Assembly: GCA_018268545.1 (NCBI GenBank)
Contig: JAFDWI010000159.1
Coordinates: forward strand, 1-7,316
Direction of reading: 5' to 3'
Source of the DNA: Actinomycetota bacterium
GTDB taxonomy: Bacteria; Actinomycetota; Acidimicrobiia; Acidimicrobiales; Iamiaceae
Length of the DNA stretch: 7,316 nt
Shown: piece after piece, positions 1 to 5,415 of the stretch
Position numbering within the stretch: position 1 is the stretch's first letter
Layout: every line of letters starts with the position of its first letter
The notes under the pieces: generated by a model
Told to the model about the DNA's origin: nothing
The model's input: only the letters and a program-made list of their open reading frames with translations
Database searches by the model: none
Position numbers and translations under genes: made by a program

Positions 1-542
1 ACGGCCGGGTCGCCGATCTGGTACCGCCGGAGAAGATGGACCTGCCGGCACTCGACGACGCGGGCGCGGCGAGCATCGCGGTGCGCTCGGTGACGAGCTG
101 CCCACTCCGGGGAAGCGAGCCGAACACCCGCGCGTGGCGGGCCGCGGAGATCCCGGCCGCCGGCGGGATCGGGAACGCGCGATCGATGGCCCGGGTGCAC
201 GCCGCACTGGCGTGTGGCGGCACCCTCGACGGAGTCCGGTTGATGTCACCGGAGACCGTCGAATCGATCCTCGCCGAGCGGTCCTTCACGACCGACCGGG
301 TGCTCGGCGTGCCGATGCGTTACGGCCTGGGGTTCGGGCTCATGTCCGACATGATCCCGCTCAGCCCGAACCCTCGCTCGTTCTTCTGGGGAGGCTGGGG
401 TGGTTCGATCACGGTCATCGACCTCGATTCGCAACTGTCGGTCGCGTACGTCATGAATCGGATGGCGAACGGGATGGCCGGCGACATCCGTGGTGGGACC
501 GTCGCCATCGCCGCGACGAACGCCGCGACGCGACTCGCCTGA
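1..542 (+). CDS. Beta-lactamase-fold serine hydrolase (family VIII esterase/LACTB-like), C-terminal part, 5' end outside window
   Basis: This is the last 179 residues of a protein read in the frame starting at base 3; the frame is open to the left edge and stops with TGA at 540-542. The segment PAAGGIGNARSMARV (residues about 51-65 of the visible part), a SPET segment after GVRLM, and the glycine-rich FFWGGWGGS followed by VIDLD and YVMNRM match the C-terminal half of serine hydrolases related to class C beta-lactamases and family VIII esterases. WGG/HGG normally supplies the third active-site motif near the substrate. The nucleophile motif SxxK and the YxN motif would lie upstream and cannot be checked, so activity and substrate (ester, lactam or peptide) are open. 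An internal ATG at base 36 is not the start, because family-like sequence (GRVADLVPPEK) precedes it. The gene converges on trpE and has no evident link to amino-acid biosynthesis. Confidence 0.85.
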   Translation, partial: GRVADLVPPEKMDLPALDDAGAASIAVRSVTSCPLRGSEPNTRAWRAAEIPAAGGIGNARSMARVHAALACGGTLDGVRLMSPETVESILAERSFTTDRVLGVPMRYGLGFGLMSDMIPLSPNPRSFFWGGWGGSITVIDLDSQLSVAYVMNRMANGMAGDIRGGTVAIAATNAATRLA

Positions 543-567
543 AAGCGCCTCAGCCGCGTCGGGCGGC
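522..567. terminator. Candidate bidirectional terminator hairpin at the hydrolase/trpE convergent junction
   Basis: Bases 526-532 are perfectly complementary to 555-561 (7 bp). After a 2-base bulge (562-563), bases 522-525 pair with 564-567, giving 11 GC-rich pairs. A small inner stem (539-542 with 550-553) can form in the loop. The structure spans both stop codons, where two convergent genes leave only 7 bases for termination. There is no U-tract, so it is not a classical intrinsic terminator. Short GC-rich inverted repeats also arise by chance in such DNA, so this is an inference from position and pairing only. Confidence 0.35.
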
Positions 568-2061
568 CGTCATACGACGGGCAGCGGGGACCGCGGCGAG
601 CAACGCCCGCGCCTTGTTGTGGCATTCGAGGTTCTCGTCGCCGGGCACGCTGTCAGCAACGATGCCGGCGCCTGCCTGGACCCATGCCCGCCCGTCGGGG
701 TCGACGACCATCGTTCGGATGGCGATCGCCACGTCGAGCGTTCCGGCGAAATCGATGTAGCCGACGACACCGGCGTACGGACCGCGTTTGACGGGTTCGA
801 GCTCGTCGATGATCTCCATCGCGCGCACCTTCGGCGCGCCCGAAACCGTCCCCGCTGGGAGCGTCGCCCGCAGGACGTCCACCAGGCTCGTGTCGGTGCG
901 CAGGTCGCCGGTGACCTCGGACGTCAGATGCATCACATGGCTGTACCGCTCCAGCGTCATGAGTTCGTCCACGGTGCACGTACCGAACGTGGCGACCCGC
1001 CCGACGTCGTTGCGCGCGAGGTCGACCAACATGACGTGCTCGGCGATCTCCTTGGGATGCTCGCGAAGTTCCGCGGCGAGCCGGCGATCCTCGGCGTCGG
1101 TCCGGCCGCGAAAGCGCGTGCCCGCGATCGGCCGAGAGGTGACCACACCGTCGCGGACGGTGACCAACGGTTCGGGTGACGACCCGATCAACGTCACCTC
1201 GGGGTCGCGCACGTAGAACATGTACGGGCTCGGGTTGATCTGGCGGAGGACGCGGTAGACGTCGAAAGGATCGGCGCCCAACTCGAGCGCGAAACGTTGG
1301 GACAACACGACCTGGAAGATGTCACCGGCGCGGATGAGCTCCTTGGCCGTCTCCACTGCCGCCTCGAACGTCGGCGCCGCCGTCTCGGCGACGGCATCGG
1401 CCGCGGGCTCGTCGGCGACCGGGGGTTCGGTGAGCGGCTCATCCAGGGGCTTCGCGCCATCCGCGGCGAGCTGGTCGAGTCGACGGCACGCGTCGTCGTA
1501 CGCAGCGTCGACGACCGCGTCGGTCGCGTCCCCAGGCACCCACGCATTCGCCACCAGGACGACCCGTTGACGGAAGTGGTCGAACGCGGCGAGTTCTCCG
1601 ATCACATCGAGCACCGCGTCGGGCAGCGCCCGGTCGTCGTCGGGAACCTCGTGGAGCCGTTCGATCTCGCGTACGACGTCGTAGCCCAGAAAGCCGACCA
1701 GCCCGCTGTGCAGTGGCGGGAGCCCGTCGAGTTCGGGCGTGTCGACGATCGCGGTGAGCGCCTCGATCGTGGCGAGGATCCCGGAATCGGTCGGGATCAC
1801 GATGTCGACGTTGCCCCCGACATCGACCCGGTCTCCACGGCTGCGCAACGTCGCGAGGGGGCGCCGGCCGACGAAGGACCATCGCCCCCATCGCTCGCCG
1901 TGTTCGACCGATTCGAACAGGAACCCGGGCTCGTCGCCGCAGAGTCGCGCGAAGGCGGCGACCGGGGTGATCAGATCGGCGAGCAGCTCGCGCCAGACCG
2001 GGACGATGCGATGATCGTGCGCGAGTGACCGGAACTCGTCCCGGGAGGGCGAGACGGGCAC
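550..2061 (-). CDS. trpE: Anthranilate synthase component I
   Basis: TrpE converts chorismate to anthranilate using ammonia supplied by the TrpG amidotransferase, the first step of tryptophan synthesis. The 503-residue length fits the family. Visible motifs, in order, are FLFESVE (about 47-53, the LLES-type segment that forms the tryptophan feedback site in known TrpE), NPSPYMFYVR, PIAGTRFRGRT, LVDLARND, HLTSEVTGDL, PAGTVSGAPK (402-411) and AGAGIVADS (463-471). The alanine in PIAGT distinguishes TrpE from PabB, which has lysine there. The metal-binding glutamates near the C-terminus appear retained as E476 and E479, although the surrounding sequence departs from the usual DPExE pattern. An acidic, Ala/Pro-rich linker lies at about residues 205-235. 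The start is GTG at 2061-2059, six bases after the hisI stop, with GAGGA (plus-strand 2072-2076) 10 bases upstream. No trpG or leader peptide is visible here, and the gene is probably cotranscribed with hisF-hisI. Confidence 0.95.
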   Translation of the reverse strand: MPVSPSRDEFRSLAHDHRIVPVWRELLADLITPVAAFARLCGDEPGFLFESVEHGERWGRWSFVGRRPLATLRSRGDRVDVGGNVDIVIPTDSGILATIEALTAIVDTPELDGLPPLHSGLVGFLGYDVVREIERLHEVPDDDRALPDAVLDVIGELAAFDHFRQRVVLVANAWVPGDATDAVVDAAYDDACRRLDQLAADGAKPLDEPLTEPPVADEPAADAVAETAAPTFEAAVETAKELIRAGDIFQVVLSQRFALELGADPFDVYRVLRQINPSPYMFYVRDPEVTLIGSSPEPLVTVRDGVVTSRPIAGTRFRGRTDAEDRRLAAELREHPKEIAEHVMLVDLARNDVGRVATFGTCTVDELMTLERYSHVMHLTSEVTGDLRTDTSLVDVLRATLPAGTVSGAPKVRAMEIIDELEPVKRGPYAGVVGYIDFAGTLDVAIAIRTMVVDPDGRAWVQAGAGIVADSVPGDENLECHNKARALLAAVPAARRMTAARRG

Positions 2062-2067
2062 AGAAGG

Positions 2068-2430
2068 TCAGTCCTCGGGGTCGAAAGACCCACCGAAGGG
2101 CCGGTAGAAACACGAATGGTTGCCGGTGTGGCACGCCCCTTGGCCGTCCTGGTCGACGACGAACAGCAGGGTGTCGCCGTCGCAGTCGTAGTAGGCCTCG
2201 CGGATCCACTGACACTCACCGGAGGTGTCGCCTTTGCGCCACACTTCGGAGCGTGAACGGCTCCAGAACACCGTCCGACCCTCCTCGAGACTGCGTCGCA
2301 ACGTCTCGTCGTTCATCCACGCCATCATCAGCACCGTGCCGGTGCCGCGCTCCTGGATGACGGCCGGGACGAGCCCCGCTTCGTTGTAGACGATCCGGCC
2401 GAGTTCGTCCTCGACGAGCGGAATCGACAT
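2068..2430 (-). CDS. hisI: Phosphoribosyl-AMP cyclohydrolase
   Basis: HisI opens the adenine ring of PR-AMP to give ProFAR, the third step of histidine synthesis. This is the single-domain form (120 residues from the chosen start) with no HisE pyrophosphohydrolase domain fused. Landmarks are SRSRSEVWRKGDTSG, then DCDGD (residues 82-86, carrying the Mg-binding aspartates), then QGACHTG and HSCFYR. C83, C100 and C107 form the expected zinc-binding cysteine set. The start ATG at 2430-2428 is preceded by GGAG with a 6-base gap. The frame can be extended eight codons to a TTG, but that start has no comparable ribosome binding site. It lies 34 bases after hisF and 6 bases before trpE, consistent with one hisF-hisI-trpE transcript. 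All key residues are present. Confidence 0.95.
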   Translation of the reverse strand: MSIPLVEDELGRIVYNEAGLVPAVIQERGTGTVLMMAWMNDETLRRSLEEGRTVFWSRSRSEVWRKGDTSGECQWIREAYYDCDGDTLLFVVDQDGQGACHTGNHSCFYRPFGGSFDPED

Positions 2431-2436
2431 GGCTGG

Positions 2437-2440
2437 CTCC
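2437..2440 (-). promoter_or_regulatory. Shine-Dalgarno site deciding the hisI start
   Basis: GGAG on the minus strand lies six bases before the ATG at 2430, in the 34-base hisF-hisI gap. It favours this ATG over the upstream in-frame TTG at 2454. Confidence 0.6.
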
Positions 2441-2464
2441 GTCACGGCGGTCAAGCCTACGGGT

Positions 2465-3235
2465 TCAACCTTCGGCCGGGCGAACGGTCACGCCACGGTC
2501 CGACATGAAGGCCTTGGCTTCGGCGATCGTGTGCTCCGCGAAGTGGAAGATCGATGCGGCCAGCACCGCGTCGGCGTGACCTCGGGTGACCCCGTCGGCC
2601 AGGTCGTCGAGCCTGCCCACGCCGCCCGATGCGATGACCGGAACCGACACGGCATCGGCGACCGCCCGGGTGAGGTCCAGGTCGAAGCCGTCCCGGGTTC
2701 CGTCGCGGTCCATCGAGGTGAGCAGGATCTCGCCCGCACCGGCTTCGACGGCCTTGCGGGCCCATTCGACGGCGTCGCAGCCCGTCGGGGTACGCCCACC
2801 GTGCAGGTAGACGTCCCAACCGGTCCCCTCCGGTCTTGCTCGGGCATCGATGGCGACGACGACACACTGGCTGCCGAACACCTCGGCGATCTCGGTGACC
2901 AGCGCGGGGTTCTCGAAGGCAGCGGTGTTGACCGACACCTTGTCGGCACCGGCGCGCAACAACCGGCGTGCGTCGTCGACCGAGCGGATACCGCCGCCGA
3001 CCGTGAAGGGGATGAAGACCGCTTCGGCAACGTGGGTCGCGACGTCGACCATGGTCGTGCGAGCGTCCGACGAGGCGGTGATGTCGAGGAAGACGAGTTC
3101 GTCTGCACCCTCCGCGTCGTAACGGGCAGCCAGTTCGACAGGATCACCGGCGTCGCGCAACCCCACGAAGTTCACACCTTTGACGACGCGCCCCGCGTCG
3201 ACGTCGAGACAGGGAATCACGCGGGCGGCCTGCAT
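2465..3235 (-). CDS. hisF: Imidazole glycerol phosphate synthase, cyclase subunit
   Basis: HisF is the (beta/alpha)8-barrel cyclase half of IGP synthase. It uses ammonia channelled from HisH to convert PRFAR into imidazole glycerol phosphate and AICAR. The 256-residue length is typical. The catalytic aspartates fall at exactly the family's usual positions: D11 in PCLDVDAGRVVKG and D130 in AIDAR. The phosphate-binding segments GGGIRS (80-85) and ASGGVG are present, as is NTAAFENP. Exact agreement of D11 and D130 with standard numbering supports the ATG at 3235. No convincing Shine-Dalgarno precedes it, but TAGCGT sits 7 bases upstream (see the separate promoter entry), so the message may be leaderless. 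HisF is separated from its partner gene hisH by hisA and an opposite-strand phosphatase gene, and it probably starts its own transcript with hisI and trpE. Confidence 0.96.
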   Translation of the reverse strand: MQAARVIPCLDVDAGRVVKGVNFVGLRDAGDPVELAARYDAEGADELVFLDITASSDARTTMVDVATHVAEAVFIPFTVGGGIRSVDDARRLLRAGADKVSVNTAAFENPALVTEIAEVFGSQCVVVAIDARARPEGTGWDVYLHGGRTPTGCDAVEWARKAVEAGAGEILLTSMDRDGTRDGFDLDLTRAVADAVSVPVIASGGVGRLDDLADGVTRGHADAVLAASIFHFAEHTIAEAKAFMSDRGVTVRPAEG

Positions 3236-3242
3236 TCCGGCG

Positions 3243-3248
3243 ACGCTA
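3243..3248 (-). promoter_or_regulatory. Candidate -10 element of a leaderless hisF promoter
   Basis: TAGCGT on the minus strand fits the TANNNT pattern of actinobacterial -10 elements. It ends 7 bases before the hisF ATG, the distance expected if transcription starts at the A of the ATG. No Shine-Dalgarno sequence competes with this reading. No good -35 was found, so this rests on one hexamer and its spacing. Confidence 0.35.
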
Positions 3249-3318
3249 CCCGGACCGGAGCACCGGGCGACGATCGGGGATCCGGCACCGCCACCCCTGC
3301 CCGCGGGCGCGCATGGGC

Positions 3319-3324
3319 CATGAT
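3319..3324 (+). promoter_or_regulatory. Candidate -10 element of a leaderless phosphatase promoter
   Basis: CATGAT lies 6 bases before the ATG at 3331 and keeps the A at position 2 and the T at position 6, the most conserved -10 bases. There is no Shine-Dalgarno before either possible ATG (3313 or 3331). The element is weaker than the one facing hisF because its first base is C. Confidence 0.25.
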
Positions 3325-3330
3325 CGTGCG

Positions 3331-4026
3331 ATGACGCTTCCCGCGACGGCCGATGCCGACCACCCCGCAGACACGGGTCGGATCTTCCTGATCCGCCACG
3401 GTGAGACCGAGTGGAGCTCGAACGGCCGGCACACCGGCACGACCGACATCGCGCTCACCGACCATGGGCGCGCGCAGGCGACCGCGCTCGGCCCGGAACT
3501 GGCGACCATCCGGTTCGCGCAGATTCGGACCTCACCGATGACCCGGGCGATCCAGACCGCGCGGCTCGCCGGACTCGTCGACCCCGAGCCGATCATCGAC
3601 CCGGATCTGGTCGAATGGAACTACGGCGACTACGAAGGCGTCACGAGCGACGAGATCCACCGTGACCGACCCGGGTGGACGATCTTCGCCGATGATGCTC
3701 CCGGCGGTGAGACCGCCGACCAGGTCGCCGCGCGCGTCGATCGGGTGCTCGCACGGACCAAGGGCGACGTCGACGGCGGCGGAGATGTCGCGCTCGTCGC
3801 ACACGGCCATGTGCTCCGCGTGCTCGCATCGCGGTGGCTCGGCCGATCCGGCCGCTTCGGTTCGCATCTCGCGCTCGACGCCGCGTCGCTGTCGGTGCTC
3901 GGCACCGAACACGACGTGCCGCTGCTCAGGACCTGGAATCGGTGTCCCGGCCTGCCGACCGACCTCGGTGGCCAAAGCGAGGAAACCGTTGGCTCCTCCG
4001 ACCGTGTCAGACCCTCGCCGCCGTGA
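3331..4026 (+). CDS. Histidine phosphatase superfamily (RHG, PGM-like) enzyme; candidate histidinol-phosphatase or sugar-bisphosphatase
   Basis: The 231-residue protein has the full catalytic set of the RHG branch of the histidine phosphatase superfamily: R22-H23-G24 in LIRHGETEW (H23 is the phosphorylated nucleophile), R72 in TSPMTRA, E95 in VEWNYGDYEG as the likely proton donor, and H158 in AHGHVLR. HTGTTD after the first motif, together with EWNYGDYEG and HGHxLR, recalls the yeast SHB17 sedoheptulose-bisphosphatase type more than true phosphoglycerate mutases. Substrate is not decided by these motifs. It lies between hisA and hisF, the slot held by impA in Mycobacterium, and HisB here has no phosphatase domain, so a role as histidinol-phosphate phosphatase is a contextual hypothesis. 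It is on the strand opposite to the his genes, diverges from hisF and overlaps hisA tail-to-tail by 20 bases. An in-frame ATG at 3313 would add six residues; 3331 is preferred because of the -10-like element. A polar tail of about 30 residues follows the domain. No signal peptide is seen. Confidence 0.9.
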   Translation: MTLPATADADHPADTGRIFLIRHGETEWSSNGRHTGTTDIALTDHGRAQATALGPELATIRFAQIRTSPMTRAIQTARLAGLVDPEPIIDPDLVEWNYGDYEGVTSDEIHRDRPGWTIFADDAPGGETADQVAARVDRVLARTKGDVDGGGDVALVAHGHVLRVLASRWLGRSGRFGSHLALDAASLSVLGTEHDVPLLRTWNRCPGLPTDLGGQSEETVGSSDRVRPSPP

Positions 4027-4771
4027 GCGCCTGGTCGAGGGTGAAGCGTTCCTCGTAGAGCGCCCGGCCGATGATCGCACCGGAAAGGCGACGGCCGTTC
4101 GATTCGAGCGCGACGAGCGCCCGGATGTCGTCCAGGGTCCCGACCCCGCCCGAAGCGATCACGTCCGACGCGGTGGCGGCGAGCACCTTGGACAGGCCGT
4201 CACGATCCGGGCCCGCCATCGTCCCGTCACGTCCGATCTCGGTGACGATCAACGCGGCCACACCCGCTTCGGCGAACACACCGACGATGTCGAGCAGGTC
4301 ACGGCCCGAGTCGGTCTCCCAGCCACGAACCGCCACGGACCACCGTGTCGCGCCGGTGTCGTCCACCGTCGCACGAGCGTCGAGGCCGACGGCGACCCCG
4401 CCGGGATGCGCGGCCGCCAGCTCCGCGACGAACCCGGGATCATCCAGGGCGGCCGTCCCGACCACCAAACGGGCGACACCGGCATCGAACAACGCCTCGG
4501 CCTTGGCCCGATCACGGACACCGCCCCCGGACTGGACGGGGACGTCGACCGCGGCACAGATCGCGCCGATCACATCGAGGTTGTGGGCACGACCCGTGCG
4601 CGCCGCGTCGAGATCGACCACATGCAACCACTCCGCACCTGCCGCCGCGAAGACACCGGCCTGCGCGACCGGGTCGTCACCGTAGGTCTTCTCACGGGCG
4701 AAATCGCCCTGGGTGAGGCGCACACAACGACCGTCGCGTAGGTCGATCGCCGGGAACAGCGTGAGGGTCAT
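4007..4771 (-). CDS. hisA: ProFAR isomerase (HisA; bifunctional PriA activity not excluded)
   Basis: HisA is a (beta/alpha)8-barrel enzyme that converts ProFAR to PRFAR by an Amadori rearrangement; in many actinobacteria the orthologue PriA also performs the TrpF step. The 254-residue length is typical. Active-site aspartates are D10 (FPAIDLRDG), D131 (VGLDAR) and D182 (EIGRDGT), and SGGGVRD (81-87) and ASGGVG bind phosphates. The first loop (RLTQGDF, then YGDDP) and VAVRGW (146-151) look more like canonical HisA than the actinobacterial PriA pattern (QGEAGSETSYG as I recall it), although RGW with its Arg and Trp is also found in PriA. Whether it replaces TrpF cannot be settled here. The start ATG at 4771 overlaps the hisH stop as ATGA. 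The 3' end overlaps the convergent phosphatase gene by 20 bases (4007-4026). Confidence 0.94.
   Translation of the reverse strand: MTLTLFPAIDLRDGRCVRLTQGDFAREKTYGDDPVAQAGVFAAAGAEWLHVVDLDAARTGRAHNLDVIGAICAAVDVPVQSGGGVRDRAKAEALFDAGVARLVVGTAALDDPGFVAELAAAHPGGVAVGLDARATVDDTGATRWSVAVRGWETDSGRDLLDIVGVFAEAGVAALIVTEIGRDGTMAGPDRDGLSKVLAATASDVIASGGVGTLDDIRALVALESNGRRLSGAIIGRALYEERFTLDQALTAARV
4011..4042. terminator. Candidate hairpin at the phosphatase/hisA convergent overlap
   Basis: Bases 4011-4017 and 4036-4042 form a perfect 7-bp inverted repeat (ACCCTCG / CGAGGGT) with an 18-base loop containing the phosphatase stop codon; the hisA stop is just outside it. It could act on either strand as a weak terminator or RNA 3' end structure. 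There is no U-tract and the loop is long, so chance occurrence in coding DNA is quite possible. Confidence 0.25.
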
Positions 4772-5415
4772 GCCCGCTCGTCACCCGCACACATCGCCGC
4801 GAAGTTCGCGAGGATCGCCAACCCGGTCCGGCCGGACTTCTCCGGGTGGAACTGGGTGGCGACGAGCCGGTTCACACCGACCGCGGCGCACACCGAGGTT
4901 CCGTAGTCACATCGGGCGATGGTCGCATCGCCGACCGGTGCGGCATACCCGTGCACGAAATAACACCACGGCTCGCTTCCCAGACCCGCGAACAGCGGGT
5001 GTCCGGGCACATCGACCAGCAGCCGGTTCCACTGCATCTGGGGCAACTTCACGTCGCCGGCCAACATCTCGACCTTGCCGTCGAGCACCGCGAGTCCCGG
5101 GGTGTCCGGGTTCTCGTTCGAACCCTCGAACAACATCTGCAACCCGACGCAGATCCCCATGACCGGCACACCGGAACCGTCCCGTGCTTCGATCGCCGCC
5201 GAACGAACCGGCTCGGCCAGACCCGTACGGTGCAGCGCCTCCATGCTGCCCGCGAACGCGCCGACCCCCGGCACGACGATGCCGTCGGCCGCGGCGATCT
5301 CCGCGGGGTCACCGGTGAGGCGGGCATCGGCGCCGACGTGCTGGAACGCCTTCTCGGCGCTGCGGAGGTTGCCGACGCCGTAATCGACCACGGCGATCCT
5401 GACGGCGCCGCTCAC
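4768..5415 (-). CDS. hisH: Imidazole glycerol phosphate synthase, glutamine amidotransferase subunit
   Basis: HisH is a class I glutaminase that releases ammonia from glutamine and passes it to HisF. The 215-residue protein contains the nucleophile C89 in GICVGLQMLF and the H190/E192 pair in TQFHPEKSG, completing the triad. The oxyanion-strand motif PGVGAF is at 49-54, and DYGVGNLRS (11-19) is the usual N-terminal signature. Two variants are visible: KLPQMQWN (123-130) where the family usually has PHMGWN, and FVHGY (153-157) where FVHSY is usual. Both segments normally lie near the interface with HisF or the active site, and the catalytic residues are intact. The start is GTG at 5415, overlapping the hisB stop as GTGA, with AAGGGG (plus-strand 5420-5425) four bases upstream. 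The stop overlaps the hisA ATG, so translation is probably coupled along the operon. Confidence 0.96.
   Translation of the reverse strand: MSGAVRIAVVDYGVGNLRSAEKAFQHVGADARLTGDPAEIAAADGIVVPGVGAFAGSMEALHRTGLAEPVRSAAIEARDGSGVPVMGICVGLQMLFEGSNENPDTPGLAVLDGKVEMLAGDVKLPQMQWNRLLVDVPGHPLFAGLGSEPWCYFVHGYAAPVGDATIARCDYGTSVCAAVGVNRLVATQFHPEKSGRTGLAILANFAAMCAGDERA

Larger units (their letters stand above)
3236..3330. promoter_or_regulatory. Divergent intergenic region between hisF and the phosphatase gene
   Basis: This is the only non-coding stretch longer than a few dozen bases. It must hold the start signals of two divergent genes: hisF to the left and the phosphatase to the right. It is very GC-rich. 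I see no clear -35 hexamer, no convincing operator palindrome, and no room for a long riboswitch or attenuator. Each side has a -10-like hexamer close to the start codon (separate entries). Confidence 0.5.

Noticed and set aside
1297..2028. Plus-strand open frames antisense to trpE, including this 243-codon one and another at 490-1179
   Set aside because: No domain-like sequence, no ribosome binding site, and fully opposite the well-supported trpE frame.
2431..2454. An eight-codon TTG-initiated extension of HisI
   Set aside because: The ATG at 2430 has a well-spaced GGAG and the extension shows no family similarity.
3320..3330. An 11-base sequence also present at 2011-2021 in trpE (ATGATCGTGCG), considered as a possible shared operator
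   Set aside because: Only two copies, one deep within the antisense of trpE coding sequence, with no palindromic symmetry; coincidence is the simpler explanation.
3236..3330. A histidine attenuator, T-box or riboswitch ahead of hisF
   Set aside because: The region is too short once the phosphatase start is counted, and no run of His codons, terminator/antiterminator pair or conserved riboswitch core is visible.
2429..3334. A 301-codon plus-strand open frame antisense to hisF
   Set aside because: Composition is typical of the complement of a GC-rich gene; hisF on the other strand has exact catalytic residue positions.
3662..4741. A 359-codon plus-strand open frame running across the phosphatase and antisense to hisA
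   Set aside because: Its product is Arg/Pro/Ser/Thr-rich without recognisable motifs and lies out of frame with the phosphatase and opposite hisA, both strongly supported by catalytic motifs. Long shadow frames are expected in GC-rich DNA.
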